Below, in pieces: positions 40,265 through 48,869 of a DNA stretch of 64,000 nucleotides. Within the stretch, counting starts at the first letter, position 1; every line of letters begins with the position of its first letter. The stretch lies in assembly GCF_014384795.1 (NCBI RefSeq), contig NZ_JACRSR010000002.1, positions 248,001 to 312,000 on the forward strand, read 5' to 3'. The notes under the pieces are model-generated. The model saw nothing but the letters and a program-made list of their open reading frames with translations. It had not been told where the DNA came from and searched no databases. The stretch is from Gehongia tenuis. GTDB taxonomy: Bacteria; Bacillota; Clostridia; Christensenellales; NSJ-53. Position numbers and translations under genes: made by a program.

Positions 40265-40510
40265 ATGGCTCCAATTGTCATTCAGCCAAAAGATTCGGAT
40301 ACGAGCACAACATTCAGTGTGCGCGTGCAAAAGGAATTGGTGGCGACCTTCGATCGGCTTTCTCAAAAAACGGGCCGTTCCCGCAATGAGCTCATCAATA
40401 TGGCGATGAAATACTTTGCGGACAATGCGGTCATAGCTGAACCCAAAAGTCAATACGATACCGGCGGTAAGGGATATACCGTCATCGAGCCCAAATCCAA
40501 AAATCCATAA
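40265..40510 (+). CDS. ribbon-helix-helix (CopG-like) DNA-binding protein
   Basis: An 81-residue protein. Residues 14-55 (TFSVRVQKELVATFDRLSQKTGRSRNELINMAMKYF) give the beta-strand and two helices of an RHH domain; the C-terminal 25 residues look flexible. No toxin gene is adjacent, so an antitoxin role is not supported. GAGGGTGGTG precedes the ATG, and TATAAT lies near 40236. It ends at a terminator shared with the SRP RNA. Confidence 0.88.
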   Translation: MAPIVIQPKDSDTSTTFSVRVQKELVATFDRLSQKTGRSRNELINMAMKYFADNAVIAEPKSQYDTGGKGYTVIEPKSKNP

Positions 40511-40511
40511 T

Positions 40512-40550
40512 AAAAGAAATCATCCACTTTTGATGGATGATTTCTTTTAT
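40512..40550. terminator. bidirectional intrinsic terminator (RHH gene and SRP RNA)
   Basis: AAAAGAAATCATCCA pairs with TGGATGATTTCTTTT; T-runs occur on both strands. Confidence 0.88.
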
Positions 40551-40559
40551 TAATGGAAT

Positions 40560-40827
40560 GCCGTGCACCCGCCCCTCGACTCGTTGTTCCAAGCGGACAC
40601 TTGGCAGGTGGCTCCAGCCAGGCCATCCCGCGGCACACCAGGTCATTTGCTTACTGCTGCTTCCTTCCGGACCTGACAGGGTTCACAAAGCCTGATTGCA
40701 CGGGACCCGACCATCAACACTCCTTACCAAGCCCAGACCTCACAACAAAAAGCCTCCGGGCAGGAATTCAGCCCTGCTGTAGCGGATTGCAGGTACAAGG
40801 CACCGCTAACTCCCCGCCTAGCACGGC
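40560..40827 (-). ncRNA. ffs: signal recognition particle RNA, large type with Alu domain
   Basis: On the minus strand the S-domain core GTCAGGTCCGGAAGGAAGCA is followed by GCAGTAAGCAAATGACCTGG, as in all bacterial SRP RNAs. The 5' part (GCCGTGCTAGGCGGGGAG, then GGTGCCTTGTACC and the CAATCCGCTACAGC loop) is the Alu domain of Bacillus/Clostridium-type 270-nt RNA. Terminal GCCGTGC and GCACGGC pair. A promoter lies just upstream and a terminator just downstream. Confidence 0.96.
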
Positions 40828-40845
40828 AAATTTTAGGCTTAACCC

Positions 40846-40874
40846 ATTGTACACGATTCAAAGCCTTCAATCAA
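40846..40874 (-). promoter_or_regulatory. promoter of SRP RNA
   Basis: Minus strand TTGATT (40869-40874) and TACAAT (40846-40851) with a 17-bp spacer, about 20 bp before the RNA 5' end. Confidence 0.78.
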
Positions 40875-40979
40875 GTTCTTTCTTCCGGCAAAAATTGGCC
40901 CGGCAAAAGTGAAGGATTCCGGTCCCGGCCAACGTCCAAGGGTTAGACGGAAGAACGAACGTATCGGAGGAGGCAAATC

Positions 40980-42089
40980 ATGAATCCCCAAAAGAAAAAG
41001 GTAGGCTATTTTACGCTGGGTATCGCTCTATTGTTGACCGGCGTGCTGATTTTATGCCGACTGATCATGGACTTTGATGTCATACCCTACTTGCCCTATG
41101 CGTTTCCCATCGTCTTTATCGCACTGGGTCTTGAATTTCTGCTCACCCGAATCTTTGCAGAGCGGATGAATCCGCCCCGCCAGGTGGGTGCCAGTGCCAT
41201 CGCCATCGTACTTTTGGTATTTTATCTGCTGTGCGTGGGCGGCACCTATTTCGTAGGCTACGTGGCTGGAGAAAACGGCTGGAATATCCACCGCATTGTA
41301 CGCAGCTGGGACGACCGCGTGAATGGACACTATGTCGTGCAGCCGCCTCTCGTTCTCAAGGCTGATGCCCAAAAGCCGCTGGTGGTGGAAAGTTCCTACG
41401 GAGACATTCATGTGCGGGAATCTCAAGACGGCGAGATCATTGCCACTCCCAGCATTCCGGTGGGCCGGGAGGCCGATATGCCCGAAATGATCCTGGAGGA
41501 ACAGGCCGATCGGTACTATCTCAAGGTGACTCCCAGGGACGACGGCAGCATTCCGCCGGTGGATCTTGACATCGTCCTGCCCGCACTGCCTTCTGTGGAA
41601 ATACGCTCCTCCTACGGGGATATCGATATACTGGACATTGGGGGCAATGTTGCCGTGGACAGCGCCTTCGGCGATGTGTCCATCGATGTCTGCCAGGGTA
41701 CGGTCAGCGTGCGCCTGGCCAACGGCGATATCGAGATCAGCGAGATTAAAAAGGACGTCACAGCGGAAAACTCCTTTGGGGACATGGAATTGGCCGGCAT
41801 TGGCGGCAGTGTTAAGCTGACCAATCAAAACGGCGACATCACCCTTGCAGGCATTGCCGGCGACATTGATGCTTCCTGCAGTTTTGGTGATATCGATTAT
41901 GAGCATGCTGCTCGGGACCTCGAGAATGCCACTCTGTCCGCCAAGGCCCGCTTTGGCAGCATTTCCGCCGATTCCCTCACCGACAAAGTCAACCGCCAGA
42001 CCACCTCCGACAGCCTGGATATGACCTTGGGTGACGGCGGCAAGAAGGTTACCTTGACAACGCAAAACGGCTCGATTACCATTGATTAA
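40980..42089 (+). CDS. DUF4097-type membrane-anchored beta-helix protein
   Basis: A 369-residue protein: three or four hydrophobic segments in residues 10-110 (a LiaF-like N-terminus) and an extracytoplasmic DUF4097 region from about 125. The latter is a run of short beta repeats with the recurring words SYGDI, SAFGDV, LANGDI, NSFGDM, NQNGDI, CSFGDI and ARFGSI, about 16-20 residues apart. GGAGGAGG precedes the ATG. It is first in an operon with an ECF sigma factor; such proteins are linked to envelope stress sensing. Confidence 0.88.
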   Translation: MNPQKKKVGYFTLGIALLLTGVLILCRLIMDFDVIPYLPYAFPIVFIALGLEFLLTRIFAERMNPPRQVGASAIAIVLLVFYLLCVGGTYFVGYVAGENGWNIHRIVRSWDDRVNGHYVVQPPLVLKADAQKPLVVESSYGDIHVRESQDGEIIATPSIPVGREADMPEMILEEQADRYYLKVTPRDDGSIPPVDLDIVLPALPSVEIRSSYGDIDILDIGGNVAVDSAFGDVSIDVCQGTVSVRLANGDIEISEIKKDVTAENSFGDMELAGIGGSVKLTNQNGDITLAGIAGDIDASCSFGDIDYEHAARDLENATLSAKARFGSISADSLTDKVNRQTTSDSLDMTLGDGGKKVTLTTQNGSITID

Positions 42090-42095
42090 AGGATC

Positions 42096-42698
42096 ATGGA
42101 ATATTGCGAGGTGAGCGTGCTGACCGATCCGGAGGTGATCCAGCGCGTGCTGGACGGCGACACCGATCTATTTGAGATTCTGGTGGAACGCTATCAAAAT
42201 CACGTCTATGGAACGGTCTACCGTTTCCTGGGCGGTCATAGTGATGTGGATGACGTGGCCCAGGAGGTGTTTGTTACCGCCTATAAAAATCTGGGCCGCT
42301 TTGCTTACCGTTCACAATTTTCCACGTACCTGTACCGGATTGCTGTCAACAAATGCATCGACTGGGCGCGCAAAAATAAACGGGAAACCTCCCGGCGCCA
42401 CACCGACGCTTCGGAGGAGCTTCCCATTTTGGACCAGCTTCCCGACCGCGATCCTTCGCCGGAGGAAGCGTTTATCCGTAAAAAAGAGCGGCAGAGCGTG
42501 CAGGCAACCTTGGACGATCTGTCCGAGCGATACCGAAGCGTTCTCATTCTTTACTACTACCAGGAGCTCTCCTACAAGGAGATCGCCCATGTGCTGGATT
42601 TGCCCGTACGGACGGTGGAAACGCGGCTTTACCGCGCTCGGCACGCCTTTGAGAAGCACATGAAGAAGGAAGGTGAACCGCATGAAAAACAAGGATAA
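42096..42698 (+). CDS. ECF-type RNA polymerase sigma factor
   Basis: A 200-residue sigma-70-family protein with only regions 2 and 4. Region 2: LVERYQNHVYGTVYRFLGGHSDVDDVAQEVFVTAYKNL and STYLYRIAVNKCIDWARK; region 4: SERYRSVLILYYYQELSYKEIAHVLDLPVRTVETRLYRARHAF. It overlaps the next gene by 17 bases. The preceding DUF4097 protein and following membrane protein suggest an envelope stress module. Confidence 0.94.
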   Translation: MEYCEVSVLTDPEVIQRVLDGDTDLFEILVERYQNHVYGTVYRFLGGHSDVDDVAQEVFVTAYKNLGRFAYRSQFSTYLYRIAVNKCIDWARKNKRETSRRHTDASEELPILDQLPDRDPSPEEAFIRKKERQSVQATLDDLSERYRSVLILYYYQELSYKEIAHVLDLPVRTVETRLYRARHAFEKHMKKEGEPHEKQG

Positions 42699-43020
42699 TA
42701 CCTTTCAGGATATGCCTCGCTATCCCGCGCCGCCGGCGCCCAAGAACTTCTCCCGGAATGTCATGAAGGCCATCCATTTGGAGGAGCGGCAGCCTGTTCG
42801 CAGCGCCTCCCCATTCATGAAGAATTCACTTCGTGTGGGACTCAGCCTTGTAACGGCGAGCCTCATTATCATCGCCCTGCAATTTTCCAACCTCAGCTTC
42901 CCCCCATCGGGACAGGGCGGCGGATTCCAGCAATCCCTTCAATCCTTCGGCACACGAGTGGAGGATGGCTTCTATGATTTTTTGGATTTCATCACCATGC
43001 CATTCTCTTTTGATAAATAA
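42682..43020 (+). CDS. small single-pass membrane protein, possible anti-sigma factor
   Basis: A 112-residue protein with one hydrophobic segment (LRVGLSLVTASLIIIALQF, about residues 51-70) and a proline-rich cytosolic N-terminus (RYPAPPAPKNFSRNVMKAI). No zinc-type anti-sigma HxxxCxxC motif is seen. Position after, and overlapping, an ECF sigma gene suggests control of that sigma factor, but this is based on context only. ATG 42682 has AAGGAAGGTG upstream. Confidence 0.75.
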   Translation: MKNKDNTFQDMPRYPAPPAPKNFSRNVMKAIHLEERQPVRSASPFMKNSLRVGLSLVTASLIIIALQFSNLSFPPSGQGGGFQQSLQSFGTRVEDGFYDFLDFITMPFSFDK

Positions 43021-43031
43021 GGAGGTCTCCG

Positions 43032-43520
43032 ATGCAATATCATCCTCGCGCAAAAAGTGGATTTTTGGCGGTTCTTTTCTCCCTGGTTCCCGGCTGTGGA
43101 TTGATGTATATGGGGCTCATGACCCGGGGCGCACAGTACCTGGCCGCCTTTTTTCTGGGCCTGCTGTTTTTAAGCGTTATGCCCATGCAGTATCTGGGGC
43201 TTTTCTTTGCCCTGCTGGTACTTTGCTACAACGTTTTTGATACCCTGCATATCCACCGCCAGCTAAAACTCGGCTTCCCCGTGGAGGACAAAGGCTTTGT
43301 GGATTTCAAGATGCCCAAAATTACGGCTGTCCATATCGGCATACTGCTGCTTATTCTGGGCGGCATGTGGGGCGTAAAGATCGTGGAAAACCTGCTATGG
43401 CAGTACAATGTGGTCGTTCTGGCCCGCATCATCAATGTGGCCACCAACTTTGTGGGCCCGGCAGGTCTGGTGCTGATTGGCCTTTATGTTCTTCTCCGCG
43501 GACGAAGAAACCCCTCTTAA
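43032..43520 (+). CDS. small polytopic membrane protein
   Basis: A 162-residue protein with four to five hydrophobic segments (FLAVLFSLVPGCGLMYMG, QYLAAFFLGLLFLSVM, LGLFFALLVLCYNVF, VHIGILLLILGGMWG, FVGPAGLVLIGLYVLL). The start resembles TM2-type proteins (GxGxxYxG), without their full motif. AAGGAGG lies 7 bases before the ATG. Last gene of the DUF4097-sigma operon. Function unknown. Confidence 0.8.
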   Translation: MQYHPRAKSGFLAVLFSLVPGCGLMYMGLMTRGAQYLAAFFLGLLFLSVMPMQYLGLFFALLVLCYNVFDTLHIHRQLKLGFPVEDKGFVDFKMPKITAVHIGILLLILGGMWGVKIVENLLWQYNVVVLARIINVATNFVGPAGLVLIGLYVLLRGRRNPS

Positions 43521-43522
43521 AT

Positions 43523-43556
43523 TAGAACCCTTCAGGAAATCCTGAAGGGTTCTTTT
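43523..43556 (+). terminator. intrinsic terminator of the sigma-factor operon
   Basis: AGAACCCTTCAGG and CCTGAAGGGTTCT, a 13-bp stem, followed by TTTTAA. Confidence 0.88.
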
Positions 43557-43587
43557 AATGATTCTTCGGCAAAACAGGCGGGGTCAA

Positions 43588-43838
43588 TCAGTTTACCGAT
43601 TCCACCAATTGCAGAGTAAACTTAAAACTATCGTCTGCCCAATCAGAAGGACTGTCAATGGATGTATAATCATGGGTAAAGAAATATGTTTCGCCGGGCC
43701 CTGACGGCTCCCCAGACGGGGTGATTTTGCCCGGCCGATTTCCAGGGGCGATCCGTGTTCTTGGCAAAGCCGTCCGCCGCACAGCACAGGCTTCCTTTTT
43801 CACCTTTGCCAGCCCTGCGCATACATTATAGTAGACCC
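43588..43838 (-). other. possible gene remnant in a 375-base gene-poor stretch
   Basis: Between the two terminators at 43523-43556 and 43886-43919 no confident gene is seen. A minus-strand TATAAT near 43825 is followed by an open frame whose last 45 residues (ETYFFTHDYTSIDSPSDW, DDSFKFTLQLVES) look protein-like, while its start lacks a good Shine-Dalgarno and early residues are basic and unstructured. It may be a decayed gene end or chance. Confidence 0.25.
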
Positions 43839-43885
43839 TGAATATTCCCAACGCACAACCTTGCGTTTTCTCCTCAAAGAATACA

Positions 43886-43919
43886 AACAAGGCAGCCCGC
43901 AGGCTGCCTTGTTTTTTAC
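43886..43919. terminator. intrinsic terminator of the PspC gene
   Basis: AACAAGGCAGCC and GGCTGCCTTGTT, 12-bp stem; the T-run is stronger on the plus strand (GTTTTTTA) than on the minus strand. Confidence 0.8.
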
Positions 43920-43931
43920 TTCTTCTTCCCA

Positions 43932-44441
43932 TCAGCGTTTAACGCTTCGGATAATCACGAACGCACCCACCAGCATGAGAGCTACGGGGAACACGATCCG
44001 ATAGGGGATATTGAATCCCATCACTTCCAGCATGGCGATGACGCCGATGATGACCAGGATACCGCCGAAGATCATTGCCGCTTTGTTCCCGCCGCCGAGA
44101 TGCTGCTCCTGACCCACCACGTTGCTGTTCTCATCCACCACCGGTCCATGGTACGGGTCCGATTCAGCCTGTTCGGCATGGCTCGGGCCCTCCGAAGGCC
44201 CCGAAGAAGCCGTACTCTCGTAGGTCGTGGTCGTGGTGTAACCGCCTCTTACCGGCGTGGGCCCTTGAGGCAGGATGATGGCGCATACGATGTAAACCAG
44301 AACGCCGGCAAACAAAGTGAAGAAACTGATGATCACCCACAGCACCCGGACCAGGCCCACATCCAAATTGAGAGAGTTGGCCAGACCAGCGCACACACCA
44401 GCAATCACCCGGTCATTCATTGAACGAATCCATGGTTTCAT
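43932..44441 (-). CDS. PspC-domain protein
   Basis: A 169-residue protein. The PspC domain fills residues 1-60 (RSMNDRVIAGVCAGLANSLNLDVGLVRVLWVIISFFTLFAGVLVYIVCAIILP). A polar linker rich in Thr/Ser/Gly follows, then a LiaF-like pair of hydrophobic segments (AMIFGGILVIIGVIAMLEVM, FPVALMLVGAFVII). It probably senses or buffers membrane stress, fitting the DUF4097/sigma operon nearby on the other strand. AAAAAGGAGCG precedes the ATG. Confidence 0.92.
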   Translation of the reverse strand: MKPWIRSMNDRVIAGVCAGLANSLNLDVGLVRVLWVIISFFTLFAGVLVYIVCAIILPQGPTPVRGGYTTTTTYESTASSGPSEGPSHAEQAESDPYHGPVVDENSNVVGQEQHLGGGNKAAMIFGGILVIIGVIAMLEVMGFNIPYRIVFPVALMLVGAFVIIRSVKR

Positions 44442-44517
44442 TTTTTTCGCTCCTTTTTGTTTCGCATTTGTAGCTTAGACGGGCGGCGCGAAAAAATTCC
44501 TTCATATTTTTCAAAAA

Positions 44518-45834
44518 TTATTGTATGGCGCCGGATACAGCCTGCCACATGGAATCCCGGCCATAATCCTGCTGCCAGACGGCAGCGCCTTTCAAATGAT
44601 ACTGTTTAACCAAGGCGGCCTTTTTCGCCACCGATTGATCGTCCTCGTACCACAGGCGGTGCAGCAGGCCCTGCTTGTCCACAAAGCTGAGATAGCGCAC
44701 CTGAAACTCGTTGGACCATGTGTCCCGGGTTATCCAGCGGTCCACTGCGAGCGCCTGATTGCGCACGGTAACTTCCCCATCGGAATTCAGCTTTTCAATC
44801 TGCGCTCTCAGCACGGCCACCGCTTTCATGCCGCCATTCTTCCAGATCGGTTCCGCATCCCGCTCCACATCCTCGGCGCCTTCCGGAATGGCATGGGGAA
44901 AATCATACCCATAGAAGGGGATGCCCAGGATGAGCTGATCGGATGGAATCTCCCAAAGAGCTCTCCGCAGCCGGTCCTCCACCCAGGGCAGCGCCGCACC
45001 TGGGCCTGCCGTTTCCGAGGAAGCGGTGTGCTGGTCATAGGCCATCAAAGCGATGTAGTCGGCCGCCTCCGCCAGGGAGGGATAATCATAGCTTTGATAC
45101 CAATTATCCGGCTGTTCCACAGCAGTTTTTACCGTCACCGACACACATACCGTCTTATCCTTCGGCAAGGACGATTTGACCTGAAACACCAATGCGGAAT
45201 AGTCCATCTTGTTGTCGGGGTCCATGCGCTCAAAATCAAGGCACAGACCATCCAGATTCAAGGTCTCCACCTGCTCCGCCAGCCACGCGCAGAAAGCCTG
45301 CCGGGTGGTCCCATCGGTGATGACCCGCTTGCTGAGCTCGGGATTGAAGCTGACCACCGTGCCCCAGACTTCAGCTCCCGCCCCATGGGCGCTGTTCACA
45401 TAGCCCTCGAAGTCGGCGTTGGCCCCCTGATCCGCAATGTTTTCAAAGCTGGGGGTGCCGCTCGCGCCCTCCTCCACGTAAAGCCATGTGGGGCAAAGAA
45501 CGTTGACCCCTTCCGGAACGCCTTCAAAGGCCGTCGGTTTATAATCCCATGTCATCACATATTTGTCCGCTGGTTCCGGCCGCACGTTGTCCTCCCAGTT
45601 GGGGGTGGGCGCCGCGCCCTGAGCCGGGGGCGGTGTGCCGAAGATGGCGCCGCTTGCCGGCGTATCCCCGCCGCAGCCTTTGGCCGCAATCACAATGATT
45701 GCAATAAGAATTATGAGACCAAGGCCCGCAGAAAACAGGGTTTTCCAAGGGATGGATCTCTTCTTTTTCTTGCGGTCCATCTTTCGAAGATGGGGGGATG
45801 GCACACGGCCACCCCCCTTATTTGTAGATTTCAA
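44518..45834 (-). CDS. glycoside hydrolase family 18 protein, membrane-anchored
   Basis: A 438-residue protein with an N-terminal signal anchor (about residues 30-52, LFSAGLGLIILIAIIVIA) after a very basic KKKKR stretch. The GH18 barrel has the catalytic motif DGLCLDFE with its acid Glu intact, and YDQHTASSETAGPGAALPWVED is typical of spore YaaH/SleL-like members. No LysM repeats are present. The start is TTG at 45834, supported by GGAGG 6 bases upstream; an internal ATG at 45780 has no Shine-Dalgarno. It follows upp by 26 bases. Confidence 0.88.
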   Translation of the reverse strand: MKSTNKGGGRVPSPHLRKMDRKKKKRSIPWKTLFSAGLGLIILIAIIVIAAKGCGGDTPASGAIFGTPPPAQGAAPTPNWEDNVRPEPADKYVMTWDYKPTAFEGVPEGVNVLCPTWLYVEEGASGTPSFENIADQGANADFEGYVNSAHGAGAEVWGTVVSFNPELSKRVITDGTTRQAFCAWLAEQVETLNLDGLCLDFERMDPDNKMDYSALVFQVKSSLPKDKTVCVSVTVKTAVEQPDNWYQSYDYPSLAEAADYIALMAYDQHTASSETAGPGAALPWVEDRLRRALWEIPSDQLILGIPFYGYDFPHAIPEGAEDVERDAEPIWKNGGMKAVAVLRAQIEKLNSDGEVTVRNQALAVDRWITRDTWSNEFQVRYLSFVDKQGLLHRLWYEDDQSVAKKAALVKQYHLKGAAVWQQDYGRDSMWQAVSGAIQ

Positions 45835-45860
45835 ATTTTTCCTCCGTTATGCAGCGGAAT

Positions 45861-46508
<648 letters not shown>

Positions 46509-46529
46509 TTATTCCTATACACTTTAACC

Positions 46530-46559
46530 ATTATAACGTAATGGGACAGGCCTTGGCAA
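46530..46559 (-). promoter_or_regulatory. promoter of upp
   Basis: Minus strand TTGCCA (46554-46559) and TATAAT (46530-46535) with an 18-bp spacer, partly inside the intergenic region after the phosphatase gene. Confidence 0.7.
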
Positions 46560-46579
46560 TCATCAATCGGCAAATCAGC

Positions 46580-47044
46580 CTATGTCTCCCTCGAATTTTC
46601 CAGCTTCTGCAGCACCGACTGCACCGTTTCCTCAAGTTTTTCAGCCACGGCCTCATACGTTTCAAGATCTCCGCCATAGGGGTCCTCCACATCGGTGCGA
46701 AGACCCCAGGCATAGGGCATCAGCGGATGAATCCGTTCCGCAAAGCGGGGGTACCGTTCCCGGAGCAGCTGAGCTTGTCCATGGCCCATGCACAGGACGA
46801 GATCCGCCTTTGGAATGGCCTCCTCCACCGGACGGGCACGGTGATGGGCAAGATTGATTCCCCGCCTTGCCATCGCCTTTACCGCATGCTCCGAAGCCGC
46901 CTCGCCGCCCAGGGCCGCCATGCCTGCGGAGCCAGCTCTCACGCGGCTGCTCATTCCCATCACCTCCGCCCAATGGTTGAACAGCGCCGCCGCCATGGGC
47001 GAGCGGCAGGTGTTTCCGGTACAGACGAAAAGAACGTGAATCAT
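46580..47044 (-). CDS. low-molecular-weight phosphatase, YwlE-like (protein-arginine phosphatase)
   Basis: A 154-residue phosphatase. The P-loop FVCTGNTCRSPMA starts at residue 5; Thr as the fourth residue after the nucleophilic Cys is the feature that marks arginine phosphatases such as YwlE rather than tyrosine phosphatases (Ile there). The general-acid Asp is in VEDPYGG (about residue 118). No McsB-type kinase gene is in the window, so the protein-arginine role rests on this residue. ATG overlaps the tsaC stop region and uses GGAGG inside tsaC. Confidence 0.85.
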   Translation of the reverse strand: MIHVLFVCTGNTCRSPMAAALFNHWAEVMGMSSRVRAGSAGMAALGGEAASEHAVKAMARRGINLAHHRARPVEEAIPKADLVLCMGHGQAQLLRERYPRFAERIHPLMPYAWGLRTDVEDPYGGDLETYEAVAEKLEETVQSVLQKLENSRET

Positions 47045-47045
47045 G

Positions 47046-48074
47046 CTACACCTCCACCACATGAAATCCCGACGCTCGAAGCAAACGGTTCATCACCGCA
47101 AGCCCGATGCCCGCCTTGTCCACGCCCTGAATCAGGATGAGTCCTGCACCCGCCTCATCCAGTGCCCTCAGTTCGGCAAAAACACTGTGAGCGGCCTCCC
47201 CGGTGCTCCCGCCCATGACCCGGACCCGGCGTCCGCCCAGATTCTTTGCTACATCGGCCAGAGCCAGAATGTACGGATTTTCCTCCAGATGTTCATCATA
47301 CCAGCTGCCAAGCGCTTTTGCCACATGGCCCACTTCGCCTTCAAACAAAATCGCCGGCGCTTTGGGCGCGTAGTGTTTGTGTTTCATACCCGGCGACGGC
47401 GCCGCCGCATCCTTTTCAAGCGGCATAAGAGCGCTCTCGTGGACCCGCACTTCGCCCAGCAGTCCGCGCAGCTCCTCCGCCGTCACCCCACCCGGCCGCA
47501 GTACCACCGGCACTTCCCCCGTCGTATCCAGCACCGTGGACTCAAGGCCCACCTTGGAAGGACCTCCATCCAAGATGGCAGGAATCTTCCCCCCCAGATC
47601 CTCCAGCACATGGCGCGCTTCAGTGGTGCTGGGCCGGCCGGAGGTGTTGGCACTGGGCGCGGCAATGGGCAGTCCGGACGCTAAAATAAGCCGCTGGGCC
47701 ACGGGATGGGCCGGCCAGCGCACAGCCACCGTGTCCAGTCCCGCCGTGACCGCTTGTCCCACCTTTTCCCCTTTGGGCATAATGAGGGTCAGCGGACCAG
47801 GCCAAAAGGCCTCCATGGCCTTCCTCGCCGCCTCTGGAACGCGCCTCACCAGACCCTCCAGCTGCTCCCTGGCCGCAATATGCACGATGAGGGGGTTGTC
47901 CGAGGGCCGGCTCTTGGCCGCGAAGATTCGAGCCACCGCCTCAGGATTTGTTGCATCCCCCGCAAGACCGTAAACCGTCTCCGTAGGCATGCCCACTACC
48001 TCGCCCCGCTGAAGCAGCTTGGCCGCTTCCCGGATATAGGTCTCCGTTCCCGGCCACACCTTGGTATCGTACAC
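47046..48074 (-). CDS. tsaC: L-threonylcarbamoyladenylate synthase, Sua5/YwlC type
   Basis: Makes threonylcarbamoyl-AMP for the t6A37 modification of tRNAs reading ANN codons. 342 residues: an N-terminal YrdC domain (VVGMPTETVYGLAGDA, KSRPSDNPLIVHI, SANTSGRPS) and the extra C-terminal Sua5 domain (about 210-342). Start GTG 48074 has GGAGG 7 bases upstream and gives the expected length; the longer frame to 48137 would overlap the ZIP gene. Confidence 0.94.
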   Translation of the reverse strand: MYDTKVWPGTETYIREAAKLLQRGEVVGMPTETVYGLAGDATNPEAVARIFAAKSRPSDNPLIVHIAAREQLEGLVRRVPEAARKAMEAFWPGPLTLIMPKGEKVGQAVTAGLDTVAVRWPAHPVAQRLILASGLPIAAPSANTSGRPSTTEARHVLEDLGGKIPAILDGGPSKVGLESTVLDTTGEVPVVLRPGGVTAEELRGLLGEVRVHESALMPLEKDAAAPSPGMKHKHYAPKAPAILFEGEVGHVAKALGSWYDEHLEENPYILALADVAKNLGGRRVRVMGGSTGEAAHSVFAELRALDEAGAGLILIQGVDKAGIGLAVMNRLLRASGFHVVEV

Positions 48075-48091
48075 GTTCAGTCCTCCTTTTT

Positions 48092-48820
48092 TTAAAAAGC
48101 GGCGGTCAATGCGATCCCCGCCATCACGCCGAAGCATAGGCCCATCACATTGAACCTTCCCCGGTGAAGCTGGTAGGCCTCCGGCATGAGCTCGCCCACC
48201 ACCACATACAGCATGGCGCCGCCGGCATAGGCCAAAGAAAAATCAATCACCCACTGGGAGATCTCTCCCGCCCAGAGGCCAAGGCCTGCGCCCAGCGCCG
48301 TGGGCAGTCCCGACAGCGCCGCGTACCAAAAGGCCTTGCCCGCCTTCCAACCGCCCGCCACCAGAGGGGTGACCATGGCGATGCCTTCAAAGATATCGTG
48401 CAGTGCAATGACCAGGCACATCCCCACGCCATAGCTCACCGATTTGATGAATCCGACGCCCACCGCCAGTCCCTCCGGAAAATTGTGCAAAGCCACGCCA
48501 ATAACCAGCATGAGCCCCGCCCGCACCAGCGGTGAAACCTTATCGTCTCGTTTGAGCCGCATGATTAGGCTGTCCACCACCATGCCCGTGCCCACTCCAA
48601 AGAGCACGCCCCCAAAGCCAAGGGCGAAGCCGCCGGAGGCGAGGGAGGACGGAATGAGGTCAAAACAAACCACGGCCAGCATCAGCCCCGCGCAAAAGCT
48701 CATCACCGCCGAAAGAGTGCGGTCCTTGGGATTGCCTAAAAAAAAGGCCAGTCCACCTCCGAGAGCCGTACCCAGCACACCGGAGGCCAAGGACAGAGCC
48801 AAAATTATTTCATATTGCAT
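48092..48820 (-). CDS. ZIP-family metal transporter (GufA-like)
   Basis: A 242-residue membrane protein with eight hydrophobic segments. The two metal-site helices are clear: HNFPEGLAVG (about residue 119) and HDIFEGIAMV (about 146), the binuclear site of ZIP proteins importing Zn2+ or Fe2+. I start it at ATG 48820 because GGGGGA is well placed; ATG 48826 is equally in frame. A long frame extending upstream into prfA is spurious. Confidence 0.92.
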   Translation of the reverse strand: MQYEIILALSLASGVLGTALGGGLAFFLGNPKDRTLSAVMSFCAGLMLAVVCFDLIPSSLASGGFALGFGGVLFGVGTGMVVDSLIMRLKRDDKVSPLVRAGLMLVIGVALHNFPEGLAVGVGFIKSVSYGVGMCLVIALHDIFEGIAMVTPLVAGGWKAGKAFWYAALSGLPTALGAGLGLWAGEISQWVIDFSLAYAGGAMLYVVVGELMPEAYQLHRGRFNVMGLCFGVMAGIALTAAF

Positions 48821-48869
48821 TGCCATCCCCCTTCCCCTATATATACAGGAAAGGGAACAGGGGTATGCT

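Noticed and set aside
40265..40510. RHH protein as an antitoxin of a toxin-antitoxin pair
   Set aside because: No adjacent toxin-like gene; the next element is SRP RNA behind a terminator.
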